From Candidatus Gastranaerophilales bacterium (lineage in GTDB: Bacteria; Cyanobacteriota; Vampirovibrionia; Gastranaerophilales; Gastranaerophilaceae), in contig CALVEA010000005.1 in assembly GCA_944326455.1 (NCBI GenBank), forward strand, positions 49,257-113,256: a stretch of DNA of 64,000 nucleotides, read 5' to 3'. The notes below the pieces were generated by a model that made no database searches, had not been told where the DNA came from, and worked only from the letters and a program-made list of their open reading frames with translations. The first letter of the stretch is position 1; each line of letters begins with the position of its first letter. Below are positions 1 to 12,761 of the stretch, piece by piece. The position numbers and the translations under genes were made by a program.

Positions 1-3437
<3,437 letters not shown>

Positions 3438-3439
3438 AA

Positions 3440-3964
3440 CTATCCTACATTAACATTCTCGCCAGAATCTTCAACATTAGCATCATTTGACACACGTACA
3501 TCAGAAATTGTTCCGTTAAACTTATATGTCTTACCCTCTAATGTGACAGGCAGCCCCATTTTAATCTTATTACCTCCCACGACAGCACCGTCTTTCGTTA
3601 TTTTAGCTGTATCTGTAATAGTTACAACGGCATCATAAATTGAAGGTTGAGACGGGTCATTAACAGGAATATACCTGCCAGCCGGTGAAAGTGTTTTGCG
3701 AGGCTGTGAAGAAACATCAACAACAGTCAATTCCGTATATGGAACATTCCTTATTGTTATAAATGTTTTATCATTTTTCTTAACAGGGAATTCTTCGCCA
3801 GTAACAGTAACTCCTCTTAAAAACACTTGAAAAGAAATAGACGAAGTCGCCTCTATTTGCTTATCAGCAGTCTGTCTCAAATGTTTTGCGGTATATAAAC
3901 CTACCAGCAGCGCTATAATAACGCCGCCAATAATAATTAAATCCACTAAACTAAACTTTCTCAT
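3440..3964 (-). CDS. DUF4330 family protein
   Basis: A 174-residue protein with one N-terminal membrane anchor (about residues 8-25, following MRKFSLVDL) and a beta-rich, probably extracytoplasmic remainder. The N-terminal 'LVDLIIIGGVIIAL' pattern and the soluble domain resemble DUF4330, a family of unknown function common in cyanobacteria. It sits between the heptose kinase (12 nt upstream) and the O-antigen ligase (2 nt downstream), so a role in envelope glycan assembly is a reasonable guess, though nothing in the sequence shows a catalytic site. The family call is by eye. Confidence 0.7.
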   Translation of the reverse strand: MRKFSLVDLIIIGGVIIALLVGLYTAKHLRQTADKQIEATSSISFQVFLRGVTVTGEEFPVKKNDKTFITIRNVPYTELTVVDVSSQPRKTLSPAGRYIPVNDPSQPSIYDAVVTITDTAKITKDGAVVGGNKIKMGLPVTLEGKTYKFNGTISDVRVSNDANVEDSGENVNVG

Positions 3965-3976
3965 ATAATTCTCCTC

Positions 3977-5023
3977 TTAAGTATCTAATTCTATGACTTC
4001 AGGCATAGCAGATAATATTTCTTCACATGTTGTTACTGCGCATCCAAATTGTTTTATTACAATTCCAGCTGCTATATTTCCCAGTATTGCAGCATACACA
4101 GGTTCGGCACCGGCTGCTAAAGCAAGTGTATATGTAGCTGTAACAGTATCTCCTGCACCTGTAACATCAAAAACTTTTGACTTGTTAAATACCGGAATAT
4201 GAGTATATTTTCCGCCTTTTTCTATTACTACCATTCCTTCAGAACCACATGTAATAAGGATACATTCAGCTCCGGTTTGATCCATCAAGGAATAACCCGC
4301 TCTTATAAAATCGTCTTTTGTCTTTAAAGGATAACCGACATATTTTTGTGTATCAGGAAAATTTGGAGTCATTGAATATACGCCCTTATAACGATTCAAA
4401 TCTCTTTGTGCATCAACAACAACTTTCTTGGAATATTTTTTAGCACTTTCCGTAACACATTTTATAATATTATCTGATAACGTTCCAATATGGTAATCTG
4501 ATAGGATAACCGCATCAAAATCCGGGATTAACTTTTCGATTTTATCAATCAAAATTTTTTCAGTTTCTTTTGATATCGGAGCATTTGTTTGCCTATCTAT
4601 TCTTACAATTTGCTGGGTAATAGAATGCGAACAAGAACCGGAAATTCTGGTTTTCGTAATTGTTTTTCGCTCCTTATCCGTAACAAGAGAAGAACAATCA
4701 ATGCCGGCTTCGGCAAAAGCATTTTTTAAATCATTTGCTTGATAATCATCCCCAATAACGCCAATAACACTAACCTTACCGCCATTTATTGAAGAAACGT
4801 TATGAGCAGCATTAGAAGCACCACCCAAAATGTGTTTGGTGTGAGTATGCTGCAATATTAAAACGGGAGCTTCTCTAGATATTCTTTCGGTATCTCCATA
4901 AACCATTTCATCAAGAGCCAAATCCCCTATTACAAGGATTTTTGACTCCCCAAGTTTATTTATCAAGTTCTTCAATTTCTCAATACTTATATCCATAAAT
5001 TCCATCTCTCTTATGATTGTCAT
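3977..5023 (-). CDS. hldA: D-glycero-beta-D-manno-heptose-7-phosphate kinase (PfkB family)
   Basis: A PfkB/ribokinase-fold sugar kinase of the RfaE-I type, which phosphorylates heptose 7-phosphate at C1 on the way to ADP-heptose for LPS core. The N-terminal signature (ILVIGDLALDEMVYGD, ERISREAPV, GGASNAAHN) is typical of HldE domain I, and the C-terminal DVTGAGDTV motif carries the catalytic Asp. The nucleotidyltransferase half found in bifunctional HldE is absent, so this is a stand-alone kinase. Three in-frame ATGs lie within ten codons. The third (MDIS, 4996) has GAGAG at a good distance and gives the usual family N-terminus, so the true start may be there. First gene of the minus-strand envelope run. 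Confidence 0.88.
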   Translation of the reverse strand: MTIIREMEFMDISIEKLKNLINKLGESKILVIGDLALDEMVYGDTERISREAPVLILQHTHTKHILGGASNAAHNVSSINGGKVSVIGVIGDDYQANDLKNAFAEAGIDCSSLVTDKERKTITKTRISGSCSHSITQQIVRIDRQTNAPISKETEKILIDKIEKLIPDFDAVILSDYHIGTLSDNIIKCVTESAKKYSKKVVVDAQRDLNRYKGVYSMTPNFPDTQKYVGYPLKTKDDFIRAGYSLMDQTGAECILITCGSEGMVVIEKGGKYTHIPVFNKSKVFDVTGAGDTVTATYTLALAAGAEPVYAAILGNIAAGIVIKQFGCAVTTCEEILSAMPEVIELDT

Positions 5024-5086
5024 CTATTGAAATATCATATATAATATTATCATAAAAATAAAAGTTAAATTTTAGGATAGTTCTGA

Positions 5087-6016
5087 ATGGCTGAAAATGA
5101 GTTTCAAAATAGTAAAATTTACAGTGAGAATGACACGTTTGATATAAATGAACTTGCTGCTATAGATGAAGAAATCACCCCTGAATTTATAGAAAATCTC
5201 CAGTCTAAAGTATCTAAAAATGCAGAAAAGTTAAATAACGCAGTTAAACCTTCTCTGCCAAATGATGATTCAGAACTTTTTGAAGAAATTCCGGCTGCTT
5301 CGGACGATGAAAAAGCGGAAGAAGCTCATTCTCCTGAACTAAAAAACCCGGCTGTAAAACCTTCTGATATTGATGAAAATGTTGATGACAACTATATAAA
5401 AAAATATAAAGCTAAAATAAATAAGCAAGAAGCGGCTTTGAATAGCGATACTCAAACTACACCAGAGCTAAAGCCAAATCCAAAGGCTCAAAAAACAAAA
5501 CCGTCGGTTCAAAGTGATAGCCCAAAAGAATCCGCCGAATCGGATAAAAAGCCGCAAGAATCTGAAACCGAAGGAAAAGAGAATAAAGAAATAGAGAATT
5601 TAACCAGCGGGAATATTCTTGAAAAACCACTTGCAAATGAGCAATTAAAATACAATGAAAGCTTGGATTATCTTGACAATAACACAAAATATGCCAAGTA
5701 TGTAATCTATATAGCTCCAGAAAACATTGAGTTTATGGAAAGCTTAACAGTGAAAGAGCGCAAAAACTTAATAAATAAGATTTTAAGAGAACAAGATAAT
5801 ATAGCAGTAACAAAAAGACACCTTGGAATAGTACAATCAACCATAAAACATGTAATAATAGCTATTTTAACATTGGCTATTACAATTCCTGCCGTATATA
5901 TCACTATTAATGCATCTTTGGAAGCGACTATTAATAATTACAGAAGGTCACAGTCCATATTTAAAACTTTATATAAAGAGCATGGCAAAATAAAAACTAA
6001 TGCTCACCTAAAATAG
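5087..6016 (+). CDS. Acidic protein with C-terminal membrane anchor, unknown
   Basis: A 309-residue protein not recognised as a known family. Residues 1-185 are highly charged, low complexity and probably disordered (runs of E, K, S, P). Residues 200-245 are more ordered and contain charged helices (SLTVKERKNLINKIL). A single hydrophobic segment at about 255-280 (IAILTLAITIPAVYITI) is followed by a short basic tail. It looks like a cytosolic tail-anchored protein. AGGA lies about 10 nt before the ATG. It is divergent from the heptose kinase and convergent, with only 1 nt between stops, with the next gene. Confidence 0.75.
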   Translation: MAENEFQNSKIYSENDTFDINELAAIDEEITPEFIENLQSKVSKNAEKLNNAVKPSLPNDDSELFEEIPAASDDEKAEEAHSPELKNPAVKPSDIDENVDDNYIKKYKAKINKQEAALNSDTQTTPELKPNPKAQKTKPSVQSDSPKESAESDKKPQESETEGKENKEIENLTSGNILEKPLANEQLKYNESLDYLDNNTKYAKYVIYIAPENIEFMESLTVKERKNLINKILREQDNIAVTKRHLGIVQSTIKHVIIAILTLAITIPAVYITINASLEATINNYRRSQSIFKTLYKEHGKIKTNAHLK

Positions 6017-6017
6017 T

Positions 6018-6716
6018 TTATGCAGACTGCTCACCTAGTAGTTTATCTGCAATATTGCTGCCAAGCTGATAACCGGTAATTGATGCCATAACAAAAGCAA
6101 GACCTTTTAGCATACCAGGAACCGGTTTTAATGAAATTTTATTAAAGAGTTTTTTAGTTGCACAGTAATCCTTAATAGCACTTGCTTGTTCTTTTAAAAA
6201 TGGATTTTGGCAATATAAGCTATCTCTTGCAACTGTAACTTTTTTACCATCAATCTTTTTGGTAAGCGGCATACCTAAAAATTTCTTTGCAGCAGATTCT
6301 GCAGTAAACATAGTTGTTAAAGCGAGAGATTCTCTAGCTAAAGCATCTGCCTTATCATCTGAATATAAAACTTTTACACCGCTTGTAGCACAGATAATAG
6401 GATTTATATTATCTGCAGTAAATTGAACAACTTTTCCTACACCTTTTAAAAATTTACCTTCATTTGCCATATTTTTAATAGCTTGTTCAGCACTCTTAAA
6501 GGTTTCACCGGCAGCTTTATCACTAACTTGAACCATATCACTTGTTGCTTTAGCAGCTTTTAAGGTTTGACCTGCAGCTAAATCCATATTCATCATGCCA
6601 TATATAGGATTCTCTTCTATTGCATCTACACCTTTAGATGCTCTTCTAAAAGAGAACACAGCGTTTGATGCAATAGCCGGAGCAAATAATGCAATTGATG
6701 ATAAACCTGCTGTCAT
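6018..6716 (-). CDS. Hypothetical protein, Ala-rich, lineage-type
   Basis: A 232-residue Ala/Lys-rich protein with mostly helical composition. It has a hydrophobic N-terminus (GLSSIALFAPAIASNAVF, residues 4-21) and another mildly hydrophobic stretch near the C-terminus (GMLKGLAFVMASITGYQLG, about residues 200-218). The two segments could be membrane-associated or part of a helical bundle. No catalytic motif is seen and the family is not recognised. The gene is convergent with the acidic protein at 5087-6016 and followed upstream by a 98-nt gap to the transporter gene. Confidence 0.7.
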   Translation of the reverse strand: MTAGLSSIALFAPAIASNAVFSFRRASKGVDAIEENPIYGMMNMDLAAGQTLKAAKATSDMVQVSDKAAGETFKSAEQAIKNMANEGKFLKGVGKVVQFTADNINPIICATSGVKVLYSDDKADALARESLALTTMFTAESAAKKFLGMPLTKKIDGKKVTVARDSLYCQNPFLKEQASAIKDYCATKKLFNKISLKPVPGMLKGLAFVMASITGYQLGSNIADKLLGEQSA

Positions 6717-6814
6717 AATTTAACCTTACACACTGTAATACTACAAATATATAAAGTAAATTTATGCAGAGAAATTGCATATAAATCACAAGGTTTTACA
6801 AATCTTAATAAATA

Positions 6815-8161
6815 TTAAGCCTCTTCTGATTCAGATTCCGACTGTGACACAGGCTCCTTGTAAACTTTTAATTTTGTTATTCTTGCGCCATCAACTTCAA
6901 TAACGGTAAAAGTCAGCCCTTCATAAGTAACTGAATCGCCTACATTGGCAATATGACCAATCAATTTTACAACCAGCCCGGCAATAGTTTCCACATCATC
7001 TTCTTCAAATCTTGAAGCTTTTATCCCAAAAAATTCTGCAAGTTCATCAATACGCATCATTGCATTTGCAATGTATGTATTTTCGCCAATTTCTCTTATA
7101 TCAGCCTCTTCCTCTTCATCAAATTCGTCTTGGACATCGCCTATTATCTCTTCCAGAACATCTTCAAGCGTTATTAAACCTGCAGTTCCGCCGAATTCAT
7201 CAATTACAACAGCAACCTGAGCATGTTCTTTTTTGAATTGGATAATTAAATTGTCAAGAGTCATTGTTTCCGGCACAAGCATTAAAGGTCTGATTAATTT
7301 TTCTATCGAAAAATTTTCTTTATTCATTGATAGTGAATATAAATCTTTTACATGAATAAAACCTAATATTTTATCAATATTTTCTTCGTAAACAGGATAT
7401 CTCGTATATTGATTCTCCAGCGCAAGCTTTGTTAAATCATCATAAGTAATATCATTAGGGATACAAAGCATGTCTGTACGAGGTATCATAACTTGTTTTG
7501 CCATCAAGTCAGAAAATTTAAACATATTATGCAGCATCTCTGCTTCTGTTTCATTTAATACGCCTTCGTTATAACTAACATCTACAAGCATATCTAACTC
7601 CTCTGTCGAATGTACAAGAGAAGAATCACTTGAGGTTGCATGAAATGCGCATAAAATTTTATCTCCGGACACAAGAAGCAGCCAGACAAATGGCTTAAAT
7701 ATTGTTATAAACATGTCCATTGGAGTTGCAACAAGGAGCGCAAGTTTTTCTGTATGCTGCAATGCTAAGCACTTAGGAAGCTGCTCTCCAAGTAAAACAT
7801 GGAAATAAGTTACCAGGACAAATGATATCGGCACGGCAACGGCATGAGCAAAAATTGCAGCATTCGCAACAGGCAAAATTCTTATAACAGGTTCTATGAG
7901 TTGTACAATAGTAGCTTCTGCAACCCAACCTAAAGCAATACTGGCTATTGTTACTCCTAATTGTGCAGCTGCCAGCATTTTATTTGTTTCATTTACTAAT
8001 TTTAAAGCACGCCGCGCGTGAGAGTTTCCCTCTTCACATAGCTGCTCAAGACGAGTCTTTCTAACCTTAACAAGAGAGAATTCCGCCGCTACAAAAAAAC
8101 CGTTAACAAAGAGTAAAAAAACTATTATGAATATATTAACAAATATATCAGTCGGGTCCAT
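6815..8161 (-). CDS. CNNM/CorC/HlyC family transporter with CBS domains
   Basis: A 448-residue membrane protein with the CNNM (DUF21) domain of about four hydrophobic segments in residues 1-195. Two CBS domains follow (about 210-335, with VMIPRTDMLCI and the second-half pattern AVVIDEFGGTAGLITLEDVLEEIIGDVQDE), then the CorC/HlyC C-terminal domain (about 350-435). The family acts in Mg2+/Co2+ efflux or homeostasis, and the older 'hemolysin' name is misleading. Length and domain order are normal. It is divergent from the DUF3326 gene across about 100 nt. Substrate specificity is not readable from sequence. Confidence 0.92.
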   Translation of the reverse strand: MDPTDIFVNIFIIVFLLFVNGFFVAAEFSLVKVRKTRLEQLCEEGNSHARRALKLVNETNKMLAAAQLGVTIASIALGWVAEATIVQLIEPVIRILPVANAAIFAHAVAVPISFVLVTYFHVLLGEQLPKCLALQHTEKLALLVATPMDMFITIFKPFVWLLLVSGDKILCAFHATSSDSSLVHSTEELDMLVDVSYNEGVLNETEAEMLHNMFKFSDLMAKQVMIPRTDMLCIPNDITYDDLTKLALENQYTRYPVYEENIDKILGFIHVKDLYSLSMNKENFSIEKLIRPLMLVPETMTLDNLIIQFKKEHAQVAVVIDEFGGTAGLITLEDVLEEIIGDVQDEFDEEEEADIREIGENTYIANAMMRIDELAEFFGIKASRFEEDDVETIAGLVVKLIGHIANVGDSVTYEGLTFTVIEVDGARITKLKVYKEPVSQSESESEEA

Positions 8162-8240
8162 TCCTCAAAAATACCTTTAATTTACATTTGTAATTTTACA
8201 CTATATATGAATATTTTGCAATAATAGACAAAATCAGACC

Positions 8241-8254
8241 TGTTATAATATAAT
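8241..8254 (+). promoter_or_regulatory. Extended -10 promoter close to the DUF3326 start
   Basis: TGTTATAAT at 8241-8249 is a perfect extended -10 (TGn-TATAAT), with a second overlapping TATAAT at 8249-8254. No convincing -35 is seen at 16-18 nt. The ATG at 8261 is only 6-12 nt past these boxes, so transcripts from here would have almost no 5' leader. Confidence 0.5.
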
Positions 8255-8260
8255 CGGAAT

Positions 8261-9214
8261 ATGAAAACTGGAGCTTTTGTAATACCAACGGGAATAGGAG
8301 CCTCAATTGGAGGTTTTGCGGGAGATGCATGTAAATGGGCAAGAAAGTTTGCTTCCAAAAACAGACTTATCGTAAACCCAAATGTTGTTAATGCTGCCTG
8401 TTTTTCCGGAATTACAGAAAACATGCTTTACTTAGAGGGATATTCTCTGGATGAATTCTTCAAAGGGCATTTGCATTTATTACCAAGCAAAAATAATCGT
8501 ATCGGCGTCATTTTTGATAAACAGATACCCAAGGATGTTTTAGATGTCCATATAAATACAATTAACGCAGTCAAGACGGTCTATGATATAGATATCCCTG
8601 AATACATCATAACTGAAGAAGAAGTTGGAGTAGATTTTTTTATTGACAACTCCGGCTCTTCAGTCGGTAATATAAAAAACCCTGAAACATTACTCAATGC
8701 AGGAAGAGCTTTACTAAAAAACGGAGTTGATGTTCTTGCAGTTGTTTGTTTCTTCCCGGAAGATCAAGGAGAAGATTACGAAAACGGAATTGGAGTTGAC
8801 CCTGTTGGCGGAGTAGAAGCTATTATATCTCATTACATATCTAAAGAATTAAAAGTGCCGTGCGCTCACGCACCTGCTTTTGCAGATTATTCTATTTCAC
8901 CGAAACTTGTTGACCCAAGATGTGCTGCTGAATTTATTACACCGACATTTTTACCTTGTATACTTTTAGGATTACAGCACGCACCTAAGTTAACGCCGCA
9001 TCAGACTCAAGGAAGTATCTCTGTAGACAATGTAGATTTTCTTATAACACCATACAACTGTCTTGGAGGGATTCCAATGCTTGAAATGAGTAAAAGGAAT
9101 AAAAAGGTCTATGCAATCAGGGAAAATGAGACAGTCCTTAATGTTTCCAAGGTGAACTTTCCAATAAACTGTGATATAATAAATACATACGAAGAATTAC
9201 TGGAGCTTATATGA
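8261..9214 (+). CDS. DUF3326 family protein
   Basis: A 317-residue protein beginning MKTGAFVIPTGIGASIGG, the characteristic opening of DUF3326, a family found in cyanobacteria, plants and some other bacteria and without an established function. Conserved-looking stretches include CKWARKFASKNRLIVNPNVVNAACFSG and PHQTQGSISVDNVDFLITPYNCLGG. No signal peptide or membrane segment is present, so it is probably cytosolic. The ATG lies directly behind a -10 box and has no proper Shine-Dalgarno sequence. Its stop overlaps the start of the pilin-like gene (ATGA), so the two are translationally coupled. Confidence 0.82.
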   Translation: MKTGAFVIPTGIGASIGGFAGDACKWARKFASKNRLIVNPNVVNAACFSGITENMLYLEGYSLDEFFKGHLHLLPSKNNRIGVIFDKQIPKDVLDVHINTINAVKTVYDIDIPEYIITEEEVGVDFFIDNSGSSVGNIKNPETLLNAGRALLKNGVDVLAVVCFFPEDQGEDYENGIGVDPVGGVEAIISHYISKELKVPCAHAPAFADYSISPKLVDPRCAAEFITPTFLPCILLGLQHAPKLTPHQTQGSISVDNVDFLITPYNCLGGIPMLEMSKRNKKVYAIRENETVLNVSKVNFPINCDIINTYEELLELI

Positions 9215-9954
9215 TAAAACTAATAAAAAAAGGTTTCTCTTTGGCTGAACTGCTTATTGTAATGGCTATTATAGCAATTGTTACAGCTATGAGTTTTACT
9301 ATCGCAAAAAAAGGGATACAAGATGCATATAACCTTTTTTTCTATACCGGATACCAAGGAATGTATGATGCTATAGGCGATGCTGTTGACTATGGGTATC
9401 AAATAACAAACACGGGAGTAAACACTTGTGATTTTACAAAACATATTGTAAAAATACTCTCTGGTACAGAAGAATCCTCCAGTTCAACTTCAATTAAATT
9501 TGCAGTACCTAACGGAATAAAATATACACTTTCTTATGCCGGAGCTTATACTTACAACAGCGAACAAGGCTACTATTACAAAATTGTAATGGAAGTTCCG
9601 CACCAAAAGAAAAACAGCTCCGACAGCGGTGCAAAAATTACTTTCTATTATTTCCCTACTTACAATAACGGAATACTTATTCCGGACTCTGTTTCCAGCG
9701 CAGATAATCTTATTAATTTGCAATCAAGAAGAGATTTGCTTCCGTTTTATGTCGATGACGGAACTGTTGGACGAGTTATAGAGTACTCCGGCGGATATGG
9801 TTATGAAAAACCGGCTTTTTATGACTTTAAAAACGCATATTGTAAAGCCTACGGCACACTCACACTCGCCAGTAAAACATTCGTCAATTGCAGCGGAATA
9901 GCACAGTCTACGAAGGGTGTCGTTAAACCTGTAAACCCAAGAAAGATATTCTAA
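9211..9954 (+). CDS. Type IV pilin-like / pseudopilin protein with class III signal
   Basis: A 247-residue protein with a prepilin signal: a short basic leader (MIKLIKKG), cleavage expected after Gly8, then Phe+1 and Glu+5 (FSLAELLIVMAIIAIV) and a hydrophobic helix to about residue 30. The rest is a Tyr-, Ser- and Gly-rich globular domain resembling large type II secretion or type IV minor pilins. Prepilin peptidase would process it at the inner membrane. It overlaps the DUF3326 gene by 4 nt and is followed by a strong terminator. No other pilus gene is nearby, so the assembly machinery must be elsewhere. Confidence 0.85.
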   Translation: MIKLIKKGFSLAELLIVMAIIAIVTAMSFTIAKKGIQDAYNLFFYTGYQGMYDAIGDAVDYGYQITNTGVNTCDFTKHIVKILSGTEESSSSTSIKFAVPNGIKYTLSYAGAYTYNSEQGYYYKIVMEVPHQKKNSSDSGAKITFYYFPTYNNGILIPDSVSSADNLINLQSRRDLLPFYVDDGTVGRVIEYSGGYGYEKPAFYDFKNAYCKAYGTLTLASKTFVNCSGIAQSTKGVVKPVNPRKIF

Positions 9955-9973
9955 GCATTTTCTCTTAAAGATA

Positions 9974-10017
9974 AAAACAACAGCGGCTTGAAAATAAATT
10001 CAAGCCGCTGTTGTTTT
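9974..10017. terminator. Bidirectional terminator
   Basis: A perfect 19-bp inverted repeat (arms 9974-9992 and 9999-10017, loop AATAAA) with A-run and T-run ends separates the convergent pilin-like and tig genes. It can serve both strands. Confidence 0.9.
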
Positions 10018-10032
10018 CTTAGTATCTGGTTA

Positions 10033-11325
10033 TTATTTCAAATTAACAGTATTATTGTCTGCTAAGAATTTTGCAACTTTTTCATTTAATGCCTGTTGTG
10101 AAAGTGAATTAAACACTCCGGGAGTTTGTGATAATTGTTTTATCATGGTTGGAGTATCTATTTGATACATTCTTCCAAGCTCAGCTAATTTAGCACCAAA
10201 ATCTGCTTGGGAAACTGTTATATTTTCTTCTTTCGCAATCTTATCAATTACAAGAGAGTTTTTAACTCTTATAGCAGCATCCTCTTTTAAATTATTCATT
10301 ATACTATCATAGCCTTGAGCTTCTACAGCTTGCTCCCAAGTAAAACCCTGCATTTGAAGTTTTTGCTTATATTCTTCTAAAAGCTGGTCAGCTTCTCTGT
10401 CTATCATTGACTGCTGGATATCAACTTTTGCATTATTAACAACTTTTTCAAATATTGCCTTCTCAGAATTTGTTCTATCAATGTCTTCTTTCTGCTTATC
10501 AAGATATGACTGAATATCAGCTTTTAAATCTTCAACTGTTTTAAACGGTCCTACCTTTTGTGCGAATTCATCATTTAATTCAGGCAGCAATTTTGTCTTT
10601 ATTTCATTGATTTTACACTTAAACACAGCCGGTTGACCTGCGAGTTTCTTCTCATGATAAGATTCAGGGAATGTAACTGTTATATCAAAATCTTCACCAA
10701 TAGTCCTATCAACAAGCTGTTCTGCAAAGCCGGGAATAAAGCTTGAATGAGCCAGGTCAAGGGTATAATTTTTTGCATCACCATGTTCAATTTTTTCTCC
10801 GTTGACAAAACCTTCAAAATCAAACACGACAATATCATTTGCAAGAGTTTTTCTATCAGTTACAACAACAGTAGCAGCCTCTCTTTCAAGAAGCCCGTTG
10901 ATAGAATTTTGCATAGCATCATCCGGTGTTTTATAACCTTCAACATCAATTGTCATATTTTTGTACTCACCGAGAGTAACTTCCGGTCTTAATTCCATTC
11001 TTGCAGTAATCTTTAAATCTTCACCAATATTGTATTTGTAAGACTCTACATAAGGTTGAGCCACTACATCAAGATTATTTTCTTTAATAATTTCTGAAAA
11101 TAGTCTAGGTAAAACGGATTCAAGTGCTTCATGTTTAATTCTTTCTTCACCGATATTTTGTTCGACAATATTTCTTGGAGCTTTACCTTTTCTAAAACCA
11201 GGAATATTTATATACTGTGCAATCTTTTTAGCCGCATTATTATAATATCCAACTGCATCCTTAGCAGGAACTTCAATCTCCACTTTTACAATATTTTCAG
11301 GGAGTTTTTCAATTTTAGTTTCCAT
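10033..11325 (-). CDS. tig: Trigger factor (ribosome-associated chaperone / PPIase)
   Basis: Trigger factor binds ribosomal protein L23 at the exit tunnel and shields nascent chains. The 430 residues show the N-terminal ribosome-binding domain with the signature GFRKGKAPRNIVEQ (about residues 43-56), a FKBP-like PPIase domain (about 160-245, VVFDFEGFVNGE to VTFPESYHEKKLAGQPAVF) and the helical C-terminal chaperone arm. Length is typical. clpP and clpX, common neighbours of tig, are not next to it here. A hairpin terminator precedes it (from the response regulator), so it should have its own promoter. Confidence 0.97.
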   Translation of the reverse strand: METKIEKLPENIVKVEIEVPAKDAVGYYNNAAKKIAQYINIPGFRKGKAPRNIVEQNIGEERIKHEALESVLPRLFSEIIKENNLDVVAQPYVESYKYNIGEDLKITARMELRPEVTLGEYKNMTIDVEGYKTPDDAMQNSINGLLEREAATVVVTDRKTLANDIVVFDFEGFVNGEKIEHGDAKNYTLDLAHSSFIPGFAEQLVDRTIGEDFDITVTFPESYHEKKLAGQPAVFKCKINEIKTKLLPELNDEFAQKVGPFKTVEDLKADIQSYLDKQKEDIDRTNSEKAIFEKVVNNAKVDIQQSMIDREADQLLEEYKQKLQMQGFTWEQAVEAQGYDSIMNNLKEDAAIRVKNSLVIDKIAKEENITVSQADFGAKLAELGRMYQIDTPTMIKQLSQTPGVFNSLSQQALNEKVAKFLADNNTVNLK

Positions 11326-11382
11326 TTACTTATCCTCATTTATATATCATCACTTATATACGCTACTACAAACAGGCACAAT

Positions 11383-11422
11383 TGTAAACCGGCGGGGCAT
11401 TAATATGCCCCGCCGGTTTACA
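11383..11422 (-). terminator. Terminator after response regulator
   Basis: A perfect 18-bp GC-rich inverted repeat (arms 11383-11400 and 11405-11422) with a 4-nt loop lies 20 nt past the stop of the response regulator gene. The following T-run on the minus strand is weak, so termination may be less efficient than the stem suggests. Confidence 0.75.
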
Positions 11423-11442
11423 CATTAGTTAAATAAGTAAAT

Positions 11443-12132
11443 TTAAACAAGACCTTCTTTTACTGCCTTCACCGCGGCTTGCACTCTATCATTTACACAC
11501 ATTTTTTGAAGAATAGAGCACACATGAGCTTTTGCTGTATGAACACTTACAATAAGTTCTTTAGCAATTTCTGTATTACTTTTACCTTCAACTAAGTGTT
11601 TTAGTACCTCATATTCCCTTTCTGTTAGAGGAACCCTGCCCTCTTCTGAAGATTTATCTTTTAAAATTCCCAAAGTCTCTTGTTTTGGGAATGAATCCAA
11701 AACCTTTCTTGCTATAACCGGATCTAACCAGCAGACACCATTGACTACATCTCTGATAACATCTGCTAATTTTGATGGATCAATATCTTTCAAACAATAT
11801 GCCATGGCACCCGAAGATAAGGCTGCAATAACCTCTTCTTCCCTGTCATGGGAGGTCAAAGCTATAACTTTGATATCACGATTCATTTCTTTAACTTTTA
11901 AAGTTGCTTCAATACCATTCATTCCCGCAAGCCCCAAATCCATTAGAACAATGTTCGGGTTATAGCGTTCAATAAGTTCTAGCCCGTCAACAGCATTATC
12001 ACTTTCTGCAACGACCTCGATATCATCATTTGAATTCAAAGCACACCTTAATCCAACTCGTGTAAGTTTGAAATCCTCAATTATAATTACGCTAATCGTC
12101 TTTTTTTCAATCTCAACTGTAGTACTCATCAA
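11443..12132 (-). CDS. NarL/FixJ-type response regulator (REC + LuxR HTH)
   Basis: A 229-residue two-domain regulator. The receiver domain covers about residues 13-130, with the acidic pair E19/D20, the phosphoacceptor Asp at about 65 (IVLMDLGL) and the switch Thr in ALTSHD. A LuxR-type helix-turn-helix fills the C-terminus (PLTEREYEVLKHLVEGKSNTEIAKEL, about 165 to the end). It is expected to bind DNA when phosphorylated by a sensor kinase, but no kinase gene is in the window. It follows the PadR and GGDEF genes on the same strand after about 106 nt. Its targets are unknown. Confidence 0.93.
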   Translation of the reverse strand: MMSTTVEIEKKTISVIIIEDFKLTRVGLRCALNSNDDIEVVAESDNAVDGLELIERYNPNIVLMDLGLAGMNGIEATLKVKEMNRDIKVIALTSHDREEEVIAALSSGAMAYCLKDIDPSKLADVIRDVVNGVCWLDPVIARKVLDSFPKQETLGILKDKSSEEGRVPLTEREYEVLKHLVEGKSNTEIAKELIVSVHTAKAHVCSILQKMCVNDRVQAAVKAVKEGLV

Positions 12133-12238
12133 CTCTCTCCTTACTATTTGTGTACAAATATATTAAATAATAGTAAAGATTTGCAGTATATTAGCCACTC
12201 ATCTATAGTTTACTAGCCACCCCTACAGTTCAAAATTA

Positions 12239-12751
12239 TTATGATTTTGCAGAATTTTCAAAACCACGTAAAAGAGAAATAAAATTTTTATATTCACATA
12301 TTAAATTATCAAAAACCATTTTTGAATAGAAATCAGGATTTCGATTTTTCAGGATATTTTCTGCATCCAGCATTAAGCTTTCTGCTTTTAACTCCAACTG
12401 TTTAAATAACTTTAATTGTTCCTGCGAGCTTAATATATCAGCACAAACAAGCTTAACTCTGGAGGTCGTAAGAAATTGAATAGGATTTTCCTGCGGAGGC
12501 GAGAGCAGAAGCCTTTTTAATTCAAATTCACCTTCCATAGTAATTGAATAAAAAGTTGAAGGTCTGCCGCCTTTAGTCATTGTTTTTTGAGTTTTGACAT
12601 AACCTGAAGCTTCAAGTCTGTTCAATGCCGGCTTTATTGTACCATAGCTTGGGGTTGTGAGAACTGAAAAGAGAAGTCGTATCTCCTTTGATATACCATA
12701 CATTGTTAAAACTTTTTTACTGAGTTCATATAATATTAAAAGCTCTATCAT
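12239..12751 (-). CDS. PadR family transcriptional regulator
   Basis: A 170-residue winged-helix regulator. The N-terminal domain (residues 1-85) has the PadR pattern: an opening like LILYELSKKVLTMYGI, then TTPSYGTIKPALNRLEASGYVKTQ, and a wing with KGGRPSTFYSIT. The C-terminal part (about 95-170) is a helical dimerisation region. PadR proteins usually repress neighbouring genes in response to small molecules. It lies 10 nt after the GGDEF/HD gene and is probably co-transcribed with it, so it may control that operon or the cyclic-di-GMP output. Confidence 0.88.
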   Translation of the reverse strand: MIELLILYELSKKVLTMYGISKEIRLLFSVLTTPSYGTIKPALNRLEASGYVKTQKTMTKGGRPSTFYSITMEGEFELKRLLLSPPQENPIQFLTTSRVKLVCADILSSQEQLKLFKQLELKAESLMLDAENILKNRNPDFYSKMVFDNLICEYKNFISLLRGFENSAKS

Positions 12752-12761
12752 CCTTCATTCC

